DNA of 64,000 nucleotides. Source: Liquidambar formosana (lineage: Eukaryota; Streptophyta; Magnoliopsida; Saxifragales; Altingiaceae). A program made the position numbers and the translations under genes. The number at the start of each line of letters is the position of its first letter. The stretch's first letter is position 1. Where the stretch lies: contig CM077832.1 in the NCBI GenBank assembly GCA_039720395.1, positions 21,725,607 through 21,789,606 on the forward strand. Reading direction: 5' to 3'. Below are positions 34,777-47,200 of the stretch, piece after piece. The notes below the pieces were generated by a model. The model worked only from the letters and a program-made list of their open reading frames with translations. It was not told where the DNA came from and made no database searches.

Positions 34777-35330
34777 GTGTGTTTAAATGACTCTAGTAGT
34801 CACACACAAACCTCCTATCTTGTGCGTGTCCTCATTAGAAAGAATGGGCATACATTATGGAAGCATATGAGTTCCTATTAGAAAGAATAGGCATATGAGA
34901 GTACCGTGTGTTTAAATGACTCTTGTAGTCACACACAACCCCCCCTATCTTGTGCGTGTCCTCATTAGAAAGAATGAGCGTACATTATGGAAGCATATGA
35001 GTTCCTATTAGAAAGAATAGGCATATGAGAGTACCGTGTGTTTAAATGACTCTTGTAGTCACACACAAACCCCCTATCTTGTGTATGTCCTCATTAGAAA
35101 GAATGAGCGTACATTATGAAAGCATATGAGTTCCTATTAGAAAGAATAGGCATATGAGAGTACCGTATGTTTAAATGACTCTTGTAGCCACACACAAACC
35201 CCCTATCTTGTGCGTGTCCTCATTAGAAAGAATGAGCGTACATTATGGAAGCATATGTGTTCCTATTAGAAAGAATAGGCATATGAGAGTACTGTGTGTT
35301 TAAATGACCTTCATGGTCACACACAAGAAA
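34777..35330. repeat. 129-bp tandem repeats before the 3' LTR of T
   Basis: GTTTAAATGACTC starts at 34781, 34910, 35040, 35169 and 35298, a period of 129-130 bp. Units contain CTTGTGCGTGTCCTCATTAG and two ATTAGAAAGAAT motifs. Units are very similar to one another, indicating recent expansion. One unit also precedes the left LTR (from 4093). Confidence 0.9.
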
Positions 35331-35481
35331 CCCCTCTATTTTGTACAAGTATGTATTATAGCAGTCATGAACATCCTCAGTAGTCACTGTTGAAGTTCAA
35401 GCATTGGTTCATCGCCCTTTTCTTGTGAAAATGGGCTGTCTTTTCTAACATTGGTGTCGCTTGCGAAGCAAACTCCACCAA

Positions 35482-35492
35482 TGAGGGGCATC
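35482..35492 (+). other. Polypurine tract of T
   Basis: TGAGGGGCATC immediately precedes the right LTR, as also at 4390-4400. It is the expected priming site for plus-strand DNA synthesis. Confidence 0.7.
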
Positions 35493-36125
35493 TGTAGACA
35501 CCCCATTTTCACCCCCATGAGATCATGATAGCATTTGGTTAGGTTTAGAAGCATGTAGGAGTCCCTAAGCCTTAAAGGACAATTTTGCCCTTTTAAGCCT
35601 TAGGAGAATAGGTCATCATTGCATGCATATTTTTGTCTCTTTGTTGAGTCCCATCACTTGCATTTAGTTTCTAGGGTCATTTTGGATATGTGTGTCAAAT
35701 TTGGCTCAATTCCAAATAGATTTGGATAGCTAATTAGAACTTTTGCGACTTGAAGGGCAATTTCGTCTTTTACTTCGTATATTTTCCAATTGACTTCCAA
35801 ATTTGCCTCGGAGTGTTCCATTGGCCTTATAATGATGAAATGAGTCTAATTGAAGTGCCAATTTAATTTATTGATAGGTTTAGGATTGGTTCACCACATT
35901 ACCCTATGCTTAATTGACCTTTTTTCGGGTAATCGCCTCATGAAAACCCAGCCACTTGACCGTGGTTAGGGATTCTTGGTTCAAGAATATTCTAGGATTA
36001 TTCTACACTGAATACTTGAAATTTTGGCTTTTGAATCACTCAAATCGGAGTTAAAATGAAGAATTTGTGTCCGTTTGAAGTTCGGAGTCCAAACCGAGCT
36101 AGAATTCCAAAATTTTTGGATTCTT

Positions 36126-36205
36126 CTCGGGTGACCGGTTGGGCCCAACCGGTTGGACCGGTTCACCAACTGGTTGGACCGGTTCACCCCAACCGGTCAC
36201 CCGAG
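36126..36205 (+). promoter_or_regulatory. Palindromic CCGGTT module, right LTR copy
   Basis: Same 18-bp arms as at 5034-5092, but the loop has gained one extra 21-bp unit built on CAACTGGTTGGACCGGTTCA. The number of inner repeats thus differs between the two LTRs of one element. Confidence 0.7.
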
Positions 36206-38527
36206 CCCTTCGTCCTGATTTTTCTCCTTTTGAATTTTTGACGAAATGGGACTCTACTACTCCGATTTTCTGCCTTCCAAAGGACTTCTAAGCCTATTGG
36301 GAGGTGGTTTTGAGTTGTTTAATATTCATGGGACTTAATTACAGCCCTAGATTGTTTTTATGGTGAATTAATCTCAACCATTGGTTCATATGGTTGGTTG
36401 GTTATAAATAGAGGCTCATTCATCAGCATAAAAGACTTTTGGCTTATTTGACACTTCATATTCATAAGAGAGAGAGGGACCACGAGTTTGAACACACCCA
36501 TATCACTTAGAGGAGGCTTTCTACTGCAATTTTAAAGAGGAACTAGAAGGGAACCAAGCCAAAGAGAAGGAAGAACGCAGCGAAGACCCTTGCTTCATTA
36601 TGAGTTTCCTTTGCTTTCTTTTACGATTCCTTCTTCTTCTACTCCATTCTCTGCATAGTTATGGTTTAGAATTGATTTAGGAATCATATATACTCTATAT
36701 TTTAGAGTGTATATGATTCAAAGATGATGAGAATGCATGTTAGTGGATTAGGATTGTGAATTGCTTACTGTTAGGATAGTTTCTCTCTTAAGGATAGAGG
36801 TACGTTTTGCATGAAAAATCAATTGGTGTGTTTAGGCCGTTTTCTCTTCATGGTTCAATTATATGCATGATTTTAAGCATCTTTTGTATAGGACACTTGC
36901 TGTGTAAGCCTCGTCTTCATAGGTGTATAGATGATTATCCTTTTTGAGGATAATTATCGTCCTTAGAGGGTGAGGTTGTGCATAGGTGCTTTCTGGAGTG
37001 TGTTTAAGTGCGCCGTGAGTCTCTTTGCATTCTTAGGTATATATTTTACGTAGGATATATGAAGAAATCATTCATACGGAGTGGTTTCTACATAAAATTA
37101 TCTCTGGATAGTTTTACTTAGGAAAGCTCACCGTAAGGATGATTATTTCGCATTCTTACATAAAGTACTTACCTAAGGCATCATGTTAGGTTTTCTTTTC
37201 ATGTTTAGGATTGTCATATGATATTTTCATCATGGTAATGCCTATTTAGCATGTTTTTGATAGTTTTTGTGCATGTTAGGGTGTTTAGAGCATATAGGAG
37301 CATATAGGAGCATATAGGATTGAGTTTTTCTTTTGATTCTTGTTATTTGCATGAGTTTTAGGTCATTGTATGCATGTTTAGTATTCTGTCCAGATTTGAC
37401 TTAGGTCTTCTAATGATGATTTGAGCATGAATATGAATGATTTGAGCTTAATAATTGCCTTATAGAATACATAGGGTGATTAATTGGTGATTTCTTGATG
37501 TTTCGGGATGATTTGCATGAGTGTTAGGTCATTATATGCATATTTAGTATTCTGTCCAGATTTGAATTAGGTCTTCTAATGATGATTTGAGCATGAATAT
37601 GAATGGTTTAAGCTTAATAATTGCCCTATAGAATACATGGGGTGATTAATTGGTGTTTTCTCGATGTTTCAGGATAATTTGCATATGGTAAGTGGTTTAT
37701 GGTAAGTTGTATATGAATTGTTCTCTTCTCCCCCTCGGGTTATTGTCTTTACTTTGAATTAGAAGTCCTAAGTTTCCAACTCTCTCAAAATTCTGTTTTA
37801 ATTAGAGTTCTATCTCTTTTAGAATTCTACTTTTCTTAAACTTCTTTTTGAATTAGAGTTCTATCTCCTTTAGAATTCTACTTTTCTAAAACTTCTTTTT
37901 TTGGATAAGAGTTCTATCCCTTTTCAAATTCTATCTTTTCTCAAATTCCTTTTTTGGAAACTCTTCTTCTTTTTCAAACTCTTCTTTTCTTTTTATGGAA
38001 ACTTAGGGTTTATAGTTCGTTGTAAAGGGAGTAACCCCTTCTCAATCGAACTACGTGGACTTTGATCCTTACTTCTTTGTATGTAACGTACGTAGGCACT
38101 CATTTGATGTTCAAGTCCGCCCTAGGATACTAAGTATCCTAGGTTTTCTTTTTCTTTCTTTTTTCTTTCTTTGTACCCATTTGTCCATCACATATATGTT
38201 AGTGGATAGGATGGACCCATGCTTGCTCATTTATCCATCGCATATTTGTTAGTGGATAGGATGGATTTGTTTGTTTGCTCATTTATCCATCACATATTTG
38301 CTAGTGGATAGGATGGACTTGTTTGTTCATTCTCTCTATCTCTTACATTGCTTTCCATATCTCTCTTATCTGTTCATGGATGTTTACATGCTTTATGGAT
38401 GTTTATTGCTTTATGGATGTTCATGGATGAATGTGGATTATTTATGGATGATTCTTTGCATATGCATGGTGACTAATTAGGAAGTGATTGAAATAGCCCA
38501 TATAAATTCAGAGACCCATTTTGGGGC

Positions 38528-38570
38528 GATGTGGGTGCCTATAGGAAGTTTCCTAGAACCTTCCCACATC
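38528..38570 (+). other. Conserved LTR hairpin, copy in right LTR of T
   Basis: GATGTGGG/CCCACATC outer stem; inner stem extended to TAGGAA/TTCCTA compared with TAGGA/TCCTA in the left LTR. Confidence 0.6.
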
Positions 38571-38832
38571 GTAACTTAGTCTCCGAATCCTCTCTTGTTT
38601 TGATAGACCTGCTTTTCCTTGATCGGAGTCATGTGGTTTGCTTTCAAAGGTTTTCTTTAAAAACTGTTTCTATGGTTTTCCTCTTTTCCTAAAAATGAGG
38701 TGACGACTCCTTATTTGTTTTGTTTTTGTGAACCTTTTAAAAACCAGATTTTTATTAATTTAAATCTCTACAAGTCTTTTTAAAAGAAGGGTTCTCCTTC
38801 CTTCCCCCTTGGATCGAAACCCGTGGTTCACA

Positions 38833-39929
38833 GATATCATATCTATTATCCTGATGAACAAAAAGTGTTTTGCTTGTAAGTTTGCAATCTTTCTTGAAAA
38901 AGAGTTTATTCAAGAAGGAGATAACAACAAGAAAATAGAACTCAAAGAGTTGTCTAATGAGACACAAACCAACATTGATGCAACCCCTGTCCCTGTTGAG
39001 ACAGAACCCATCATTGTACCATGATTGTACAAAGGGTTAGTGGGAGTGTGATCACATTTATGGTCCTATAAGTGAATGACGTTCTACTTATTAGGGAATA
39101 ATGTAGAGACGTTGTCAAAAGTGAAAAATTGGTTTTTCACAAGAGTTTCTCCATAAAAGAGTTGGAAGAAGCATCCTATATTCTGGGAATAGAAGTCTAT
39201 AGAGATAGATCTTAAAGGATGCTAAGTCTCTCCCAATCGATGTACGTAGACAAGATTTTGAATGGGTTCAAAATGCATGATTTCAAGAGAAGTCTAATTC
39301 CTGTCAGACATGAAATCAAGTTGTCTAAAAGTACATGCCATGCTGTGTACATTACCAGATATCAGTTTTGTTGTAAATGTTACGAGCAGATATCAGGTAG
39401 ACCCAGATAAGGAACACTGGGAAGCAGTCAAGGCTATCCTTAAGTTCTTGAGAAGAACTAAAGGACCTATGCCTTGCCTATGGAGAAAGAAACTTGAAAT
39501 GGTTGGTAGAACGAATACAGATTTTAATCTGACGATGATGATAGGAGATCAACATCGAGGTATGTTCTCACCTTAAATGGTGGAGCTGTAAATTTGAGCG
39601 CATTGCTGCATGTTTAGATGAATAAGTTTATTGCAGAACTAGGAGTGGTTCCTAACATTGAGAAGCCTTTACTATTGTTTTTGTGACAACAATAAAGCTA
39701 GTGCTCAAGACAAGGATCCACGGTCTCATCAAAAGTCCAAACTTTAAACGGCGATTCCAAGTGATTAGAGAGATCATTGGAAGAGATGACATATACATAT
39801 AGAAGTTTAATACAACAGAGAATAAAGAATACTTTTTCACTAAGGCTATAACCCAAGTGTGTTGGATCACCACCGACAGGATATGGGTATGAGATACATG
39901 GTGGATTGGCTATAGTGCAAGTGGGAGAT
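38833..39929 (+). pseudogene. Remnant of copia pol flanking element T
   Basis: Aligns with the intact pol around 62096-63980: GATATCATATCTATTATCCTG, then CTTGAAAAAGAGTTTATTCA, then a jump over most of the RT N-terminal half to a GGTTAGTGGGAGTG block, then the RNase H end. Many stops and indels. This is the old element into which T inserted; its 5' part is not seen left of T. It ends with the polypurine tract AAGTGGGAGA. Confidence 0.82.
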
Positions 39930-41597
39930 TATTAGGATTATGCCCTAGAGCCAATCATAGAGATGATTGTTTAGGGATTAGGAACAATCAATTGATTTCA
40001 TTTATATATGTCACATTTATTATTGATTTAATAAAAGGGCTTATTCTATTATGTTTATATGCATTGCTTATATTTACATAATATGTCCATGGAGTTAGAG
40101 TTGAGAATATGAAATTACAAATGGTTGTAATTTTGAGACATTAAATATATCTTTGTACTAAATTCCTAAATCATTCCTAGTTGAAGGTTTACTATGATGG
40201 ACAGTAATGAACCATAGGACTAGCACTTGTTAGGTTGACTCTATAGGAGAATAGCTAGTCTCAAGCTATTTGTGTGCAGACACTACAACCAACAAGTGGG
40301 TGTCTATTATAAGAATAGGTACACTGAATGTGACCAAAGATATGAGATAAACTGAATGGAGTTTTAACCTGCCTGTCAATCAGTTTCTCATTGTTATAGT
40401 GGTACAAGTAATCCTTAGACCTGAGACACCATGGTTGTCTTATGCATGTAGCTTTAGAAGTTTGATAACACTAAGTGTAGATCCTATTCAGGGGTCTGTA
40501 AGGGTGTTCATTGGCCCTACTGCTATGTGTGTGAAGGCATGTGAGTGATCAACAAGGAATCCATCACTCTTAGGAAAAAGGGAGTAAATGTCTCATATAG
40601 CATTCATTGAATATAACTCATTAAATCCATGGGCCCATGGTAGAATGAATATGGAAAGGAGTTTCCATAAGTTCATCATTGAGTTGATATTAATGAATGA
40701 GTATAAAGTAATTGAACTAGGGACTTGACAAACTTCCATGTCCTATTAGTTCAATTGGAGACATTGTGTTGATGGAAGGATGGAATTGTAACCTATAAAC
40801 TATAATAGAAGGGTTCTTTGTAAATGACTATTCACCTCATTAAGGACCACACCATGAGCCATATGCTAGGTGTTACTCATGGTTAGTAGAAGCCCTAATT
40901 GATATAAATGAGTTATAATCAATTAGGGAATTGAAAGGAGTTTCAATTAGACCCTTTAATGGAAAGTGTTCCATTGTGCACAACATGTGCTATTCCTACT
41001 ACTTGATGATGTGAACCCAATGGGTCACACACTGATCATGCTAAGAGAGCTTGTTTGTCTATGAAAGAGAGGGTATAAGTGAATAAAGAATAGTTCTTTA
41101 AGAGCTTAATTTGTATATGATACAAATTAATGGGGTTATTGTGTAATTAGGAGTAATTACACAAAACCCATTAGGGTTAGGGATCCCCCTATGGCCGGCC
41201 CTATTAGTGGGCTATATAATGCCCACTATGATGTGATGACATCATAACTTGAAGCTAATTTGGAGGCTCCCTTGTGCTGGCCGAAAATTCCCTTGGAGGC
41301 TCTCTCTCTCTCTCTCTCTCTCTTCTCCACCTCTAGCAACTATAAGAAGAAGAAGGAAAGGACAACTTGCTCTAGCTAGGTGTGGATACTAGTGGAGGCA
41401 GTACACTTCGATTGCTCAATCAGAAGACAGCTTGGAGCATATAGGAGAAGACCATATCAAACTGTAAGTAATTCTACCCTCTTCTAGTTAGGGTTTTTGT
41501 TTTGTATTAAGCATAATTAAGATTCATGGTTTTGGGAATCATAGAAAAATTTTAATTCCGCCTTTGTAGTTTTTCCTCTCTAGTTAGATTCCCAACA
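39930..41597 (+). mobile_element. 3' LTR of the old copia element
   Basis: Starts TATTAGGATTATGCCC (TG changed to TA) and ends GATTCCCAACA. Same family as 18272-19929 but clearly more diverged. A (CT)n microsatellite lies at 41298-41322. Followed by CACAC, a possible target duplication whose partner is outside or lost. Confidence 0.88.
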
Positions 41598-41731
41598 CAC
41601 ACAATGCAATAAATGAAAGCACACAATCAAGCGGATACATGTGATTGATTTTAATCAAACATAAGAAATTAACTTAGCCCAATTAAACTTTATAGAGTCT
41701 ATCCCACAAATCCCCAGTGGAGTCGCCAAAC
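41598..41731 (-). other. Leader and primer site of a minus-strand gypsy element, partial
   Basis: Read on the minus strand, TTTGGCGACTCCACTGGGGA lies just inside the LTR end at 41732, followed by about 110 nt of leader cut off by the old copia element. The rest of this gypsy element is not in the window. Confidence 0.8.
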
Positions 41732-41953
41732 TGTAAACCCCGGAAATTGGGCCCACAAGATTGAAAAGAAAATAAAATTGGTTTTGAAAAAAAAAGAAAA
41801 GGAGCCGCCACCTTATTTTTTAAAGGAAACAAGGAAAACCCTAAAAATAGTTTTGTTTTAAGGAAACAATTTGAATGACTCCATGTTTAAAAAGGAAAGG
41901 CAAAAACAGTCTTTTGGAAACCAAAGAAATCGGGGATTCGGAGGCTAAGTTAT

Positions 41954-41995
41954 GACATGGGAAGGTTCTAGGAAAAGCCTATAGGCACCCATGTC
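41954..41995 (-). other. Conserved LTR hairpin, minus-strand G1 copy
   Basis: GACATGGG pairs with CCCATGTC, with an inner TAGG/CCTA stem; again the fold is kept while stem bases differ from other copies. Confidence 0.6.
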
Positions 41996-43659
41996 AGCCT
42001 TTCGGTCTCTCAGTTCATTTGGGCTAAATTAAGATCTTTCTATACAAAAATCAGTAAGTATATCATCACAAGAATTGCATGCATATCATATATTCCATTC
42101 ATCCATCCATGCATAACAAGCAAATAAGAACATAAAATAAAGAAAAAGAAAAGAAAACAGAAAGAAACCTAGGATACTTGGATCCCAGAACGGACTTGAG
42201 CCTCACGAAGAGCGCTTACGTACCATGCAACGAAATACATGGATCAAAGTCCACATAGTTCGATTAGAAATAGGGTTAAGTCCTAATATAAACCTATGGT
42301 AAAAGCCCTAGGTTTCCTCATTTGAAAGAGAGTTGAACAAACCAAGTTTGATTTTAGGAAAATTCCACAAAATGGAAACCTTGATAAAATACAAGCATTT
42401 TATTGTGGGTTAAGGAAACCCTTGATTAGAACCATAGGATCATATTAAAAATTAACCCTAAGAGGGAGAAGAGAAAGAGTTAAGGAAGAGAGGTGAATTG
42501 GGGCACCTTCATACCCACTTACCTGAGCGCAATGGCTCCAAGCATTAGCCATTTCAAGCATTGGCAGACCTATTTGCCATAGGACAATTACCACACCTAT
42601 TTGCACCCTTACACGTGCTCAAAACCATGCAAACACAATGATATATAGATCTGGACAGAATAGTATTATGGCCTAAAATCATTCACTAATCATGCTAACA
42701 GCAAAAATAGCAAACTTTCGTAAGCCCTAACACGATCCTAGAACTATATCATGCATAAAAACCCTAGAAATAAACTAACATGCATGCAAAAATATCATGA
42801 TTAATCTATATGCAAAACATATACAGCAACTATGAAGAAAAACCAATAAAAAGACCTACTTTAACATGCTGTATGAAACTAACCTAAAACAAAGACACAA
42901 AAACCCTAAACTCACAAATATGCTTAAAAACACACAAAACCAACTCTAAACATGCTAAAATAAAAATAAACAGAACCTAAATCATGCATATTATCTAACT
43001 AAAACAATAGAACATGACAAAAAAAATCCTAACTCTTACATGCAATAACACTATCCTAGCACAAGGACAACAGAAGCACAAGAATCATAACTATGCATTG
43101 AAACCTATGAACTAACTCTAAAGCATGCAAAACTCATCATAAACATCATCATTATCACATGTATTAACTAATAGAAACCTCAATCCATGATAGAAATCAT
43201 AAGCATTGCATGCAATAAAGCTATTCTACATGATACCGTAGTTTAAGCTTGAACAGAGAAGAAGAATACCTTAGGAAAGCCTTCCTTGCTGCTATATGGA
43301 CTCCCTCTTGCTCTTATGGATGTCTTCAATCAATGTTCTCCAAAGCTACAACAGGTCCTCTAGCTCTCCTTCAAGTCTCCTTCTCTTATTCTCTCTTAAA
43401 CACTCAAATACTAATGCATAAAGTGGCTCCCCTTGTGCTGAAGCATAGGGGGTTATTTATAGAGTTCTCTAAGGATTAACCAATGGCTGGGATTAAAACC
43501 CTAAAAATTAATCCAAGGGTTATTAGAGACCCCCTTGGGGCTTAAGTAACTCAGAAGTTACCAAAAATTAGAAGGAAACTCGTCCAAAAGAGCCCAAATA
43601 CGTCAAAACATGAAGAAGTCCGCTTCAGCAAGGAATCATAGGGAAAATAGGAAAGTAGC

Positions 43660-43739
43660 CTCGGGTGACCACCCAAGGTTGGGAGGCTAGCCACCTGGGC
43701 CCAGGCGGCTAGCTGCCCAGGCTTGGGTGGTCACTCGAG
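43660..43739 (-). promoter_or_regulatory. Palindromic module, CCACCC-core version
   Basis: CTCGGGTGACCACCCAAG (43660-43677) pairs with CTTGGGTGGTCACTCGAG (43722-43739) with one mismatch. Inner inverted repeats include GGCTAGCC and GGGCCC. It lies about 200 bp upstream of the minus-strand TATA box, as in the other gypsy LTRs. Confidence 0.65.
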
Positions 43740-44200
43740 CCCACATCAGATTTTTGGTTTTTTTAGGACTCCTTCTCCTTCTAGAAGTATTTCAAGGGCC
43801 AAATGAACTCCGATTTTGATGAAACAAAAGCCAAAACGATCGTGTTTCGATGAGGAATACATTTTTGAACATTTTAGGGTGAGAACCACTAACCATGGCG
43901 GCATGGTTAGGTTTAACAAAGGCAGTTAACCGCTGTGCTCTACCTTCACTAAGCATAGGTATGCACATAGGATTAAACCAAATGCTTTCCATATCAAAAT
44001 TAAATTCTCTAAAACACTTTTTGGGGTAAAATGATGACTAATGAAAATCAATTTGAAAAGATTTGGTTGGTAATTGTGAGTTAATTAGAGCTAACCCAAA
44101 GAAGGGCCAATTAACCAACTTGAACTACGTCGAGCCATTTTAATCCTGAGCCATTGATTCATCAAATTGACACTAGAAATACCTCATATGCATCCATATG

Positions 44201-47200
44201 AACTCTGTTGTCCCAAGTGAATAACCCTAGAGGGGGGGTGAATAGGGTTATAGGCCAATTAAAAAAAAATTATAGCAATCTAAAATCAGATTATTGCAAG
44301 CAAGATTAAATGTAAGACAATGCAATAATAAAGAGATTGAGGGAAAGAGAATGCAAACGATATAACGAGGTTCGGCCTCCCACCTACGTCCTCGCCTCAA
44401 GAGCACGCTTGAGGATTCACCAATCCACTATCACTCTCCTTTAAGGTGGAGCAGCAAACCTTTACAACTTGAGTGTTCTTCACCAGCACTTAGCCAAATG
44501 CACTCTTCTCTAGTGCTTACAAGTGAGGGTATACACAACCCTTTTGATACAAAGTATTTGGAGATGATTTTCTGCTCAAAGAAAGCTCTCTCAAAGAGTA
44601 AATACACAGGAATTGAAAGCACACTTCAGCTATTGATTGATTTCAATGAATGTTCACAAGAGGAATTAGGGCTTGTATTTGATTTTCTTGTTTGTAGCTC
44701 AATGAATGCTCATAAATGAGCTCAAGCCTTGTATTTATACTCAAGGGGTCCAAAATAGCCGTTCTGGAACAATAAATGCCAGGAAAAGAAGTTTGGTGGG
44801 CAATAAATGCTTCAAATGTCTATTAAAAAACTAGCTGTTATACTTCTCCCCGAGGGTTTCAGCCGGCTGAAACATCTTTTAGCCGTCTGAAATATCCCTT
44901 TCAGCCGTCTGAGTAAGGCTGCTGAATATTCCAGAGAGGGTATAAAAATAGAACAAAAGATCATGTCATTCAGCCGTCTCAAAACTGTATTTCAGCCAGT
45001 CTGAAATATCCTTTTCAGCCGTCTGAGTAAGGCTGCTGAATATTCCAGAGAAGTTAACATATTGTTAGAGTTATGCCCTAGAGCCAATCATAGAGATGAT
45101 TGTTTAGGGATAAAGGAACAATCATTTGATTTCATTTATGTATGTCACATTTATTATTGATTTAATAAAAGGGCTTATTCTATTATGTTTGTATGCATCA
45201 TTTATATTTACATAATATGTCCAAGGAGTTAGAGTTGAGAATATTGAATTACAAAGAGTTGTAATTATGAGACTGTAAATATATCTCTGTACTAAACTCC
45301 TAAATCATTCCTAGTTGAAGGTTCACTATGATGGACAGTAATGAACCATAGGACTAGCACTTGTTAGGTTGACTCTATAGGAGGATAGCTGGTCTCAAGC
45401 TATTTGTGTGGAGACACTACAACCAACAGGTGGGTGCCTGTTAATAGAATAGGTACACTGAATGTGACCAAAGATTTGAGATAAACTGAATGGAGTTTTA
45501 ACCTTCCTATCAATCAGTTTCTCAATGTTATAGTGGTACAAGTAATCCTTAGACCTGAGACACCATAGTTACCTTATGCATATAGCTTTAGAAGTTTGAT
45601 AACACTAAGTGCAGATCCTATTCAAGGGTTTGTAAAGGTGTTCATTGGCCCTATTGCTATGTGTATGAAGGCATGTGAGTGATCAACAAGGAATCCATTA
45701 CTCTCAAGAAAAAGAGAGAGAATGTCTCATATAGCATTCATAATATAACTCATTCAGTCCATGGCCATGGCAGTGTGAATATGGAAAGGAGTTTCCATAA
45801 GTTCATCATTGAGTTGATATTTATGAATGAGTATAAAGTAATTGAACTAGGGACTGGACAGACTTCCATGTCCTATTAGTTCAATTAGGAGACATTGTGT
45901 AAATGAAAGGATGCAATTGTAACCTACAAACTATAACAGAAGGGTTCTATGTTAGATTTTATTCACTTCATTAAGGACAACACCATGAACCATATGCTAG
46001 GTGTTACTCATGGTTAGTAGAAGCCCTAATTGATATAAGTGAGTTATAATCAATTAGGGGATTGGAAGGAGTTCCAATCAGACCCTAAATGGAAAGAGTT
46101 CCATTGTGCACACCTCGTGCTATTCCTACTACTTGATGATGTGAACCCAATGGGTCACACACTGATCATACAAGATGAGCTTTAAAGTCTATGAGAGAAA
46201 GGGTATGAGTACATAAAGAATAGTTCTTTGAGGCCTATTTATATTTGATATAATTTATAGGGGTTATTATGCAATTTAGAGAAATTGCATAACACCCTAA
46301 TAGGGTTTCCCCCTAGGGCCGGCCCCCTTGAGTGTGGACTATATAAGTCACACTTTAAAGTGATGACATCATCACAAGAAAAAACCCCAAGGTGCTGGCC
46401 GAAATTTTCAAGCTCCCTCTCTCTCTCTCCACTCTTCTCCTACACTAGCAACAACAAGGAAAAAAGGGAAAGGACTTGAAGCTCTAGCTAGGTGTGGATA
46501 CCGTTGGAGGCAGCACACTTGGGCTGCTCATTCACCGCTGTCCGGAATCAAAGCTTGGAGCAAAAAGGAGAAGACAAAATTCTGTAAGTGTTCTAACCCT
46601 CTTCATAGTTAGGGTTTGATTTTGTATATGCATAGTTAGATTCATGGGCTGTGGAATCAAAGGGAAAAATTTTTATATTCCGCACTTCTATTCTTCCCTC
46701 TTGTATGATTCCCAACACATATGGCATATGAACAAACCTGTTCTTCAGCCGTCTGATTATTCTTTCAGCCGGCTTAAACTGACATTTCAACCGGCTCAAT
46801 GAGCCGTCTAAAAAATACAGAGAGAGTGATTTTTAGGAGTTCATATTTTCAGCCTACTGATAAGGTTCAGCCTGCTGAAACAGCAATTTCAGCCGGCTGA
46901 AACTATGTTTCAGCCGTTTGAAACTCTCTGTTTTCAGACAATGAATTTTCACTAAGTCCATTTTCTAGGCAATTAGCTTTAGGCCTTTAAGATAAACAAT
47001 TTAGCATAATTCTAAGCCCCTTTTAACCTTTTGTGAGCAATGATTGAAATTAATCTTACATTGGTTCCTAAAATTCTCACACATAGACTTGTGCCGATCT
47101 TGAATAGAACCATTTGCTCTTGTTTTCTTAAGAACTTATGCTTTGTTTGCTTTCGCAAGTTGATCCTTGACTCTGAGACATTTGTGGCTTTGATACCTAT

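Larger units (their letters stand above)
4401..38832 (+). mobile_element. Giant Tat/Ogre-like Ty3-gypsy retrotransposon (element T)
   Basis: Bounded by related LTRs (4401-10712 with a nested solo LTR, and 35493-38832). After subtracting the nested copia element (18272-27719) and the solo LTR, T is about 22 kb. Order: LTR, primer site, gag, protease plus G-patch, likely intron, RT, RNase H, a second complete RNase H domain, integrase, two antisense genes, tandem repeats, LTR. The second RNase H, the intron between protease and RT, the large size and antisense ORFs before the 3' LTR all fit the Tat lineage, and Ogre in particular. The right flank GATAT at 38833 is copia pol sequence. The left flank is another T fragment, so no target duplication is visible. 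Several nonsense codons make this copy unable to encode its full polyprotein. Confidence 0.85.
35493..38832 (+). mobile_element. Right LTR of gypsy element T
   Basis: 3340 bp, TGTAGACACCCCATTTT to CCCGTGGTTCACA. Contains the palindromic module (36126-36205), TATA box TTATAAATAG (about 36402), conserved hairpins (38051-38143 and 38528-38570), and TTAGTGGATAGGATGGA-type short repeats (38190-38320). It ends directly against copia pol sequence (GATAT at 38833). Confidence 0.92.

Noticed and set aside
34777..35330. Regular repeats considered as a CRISPR-like array
   Set aside because: Whole 129-bp units are repeated without unique spacers, and the context is a plant retrotransposon.
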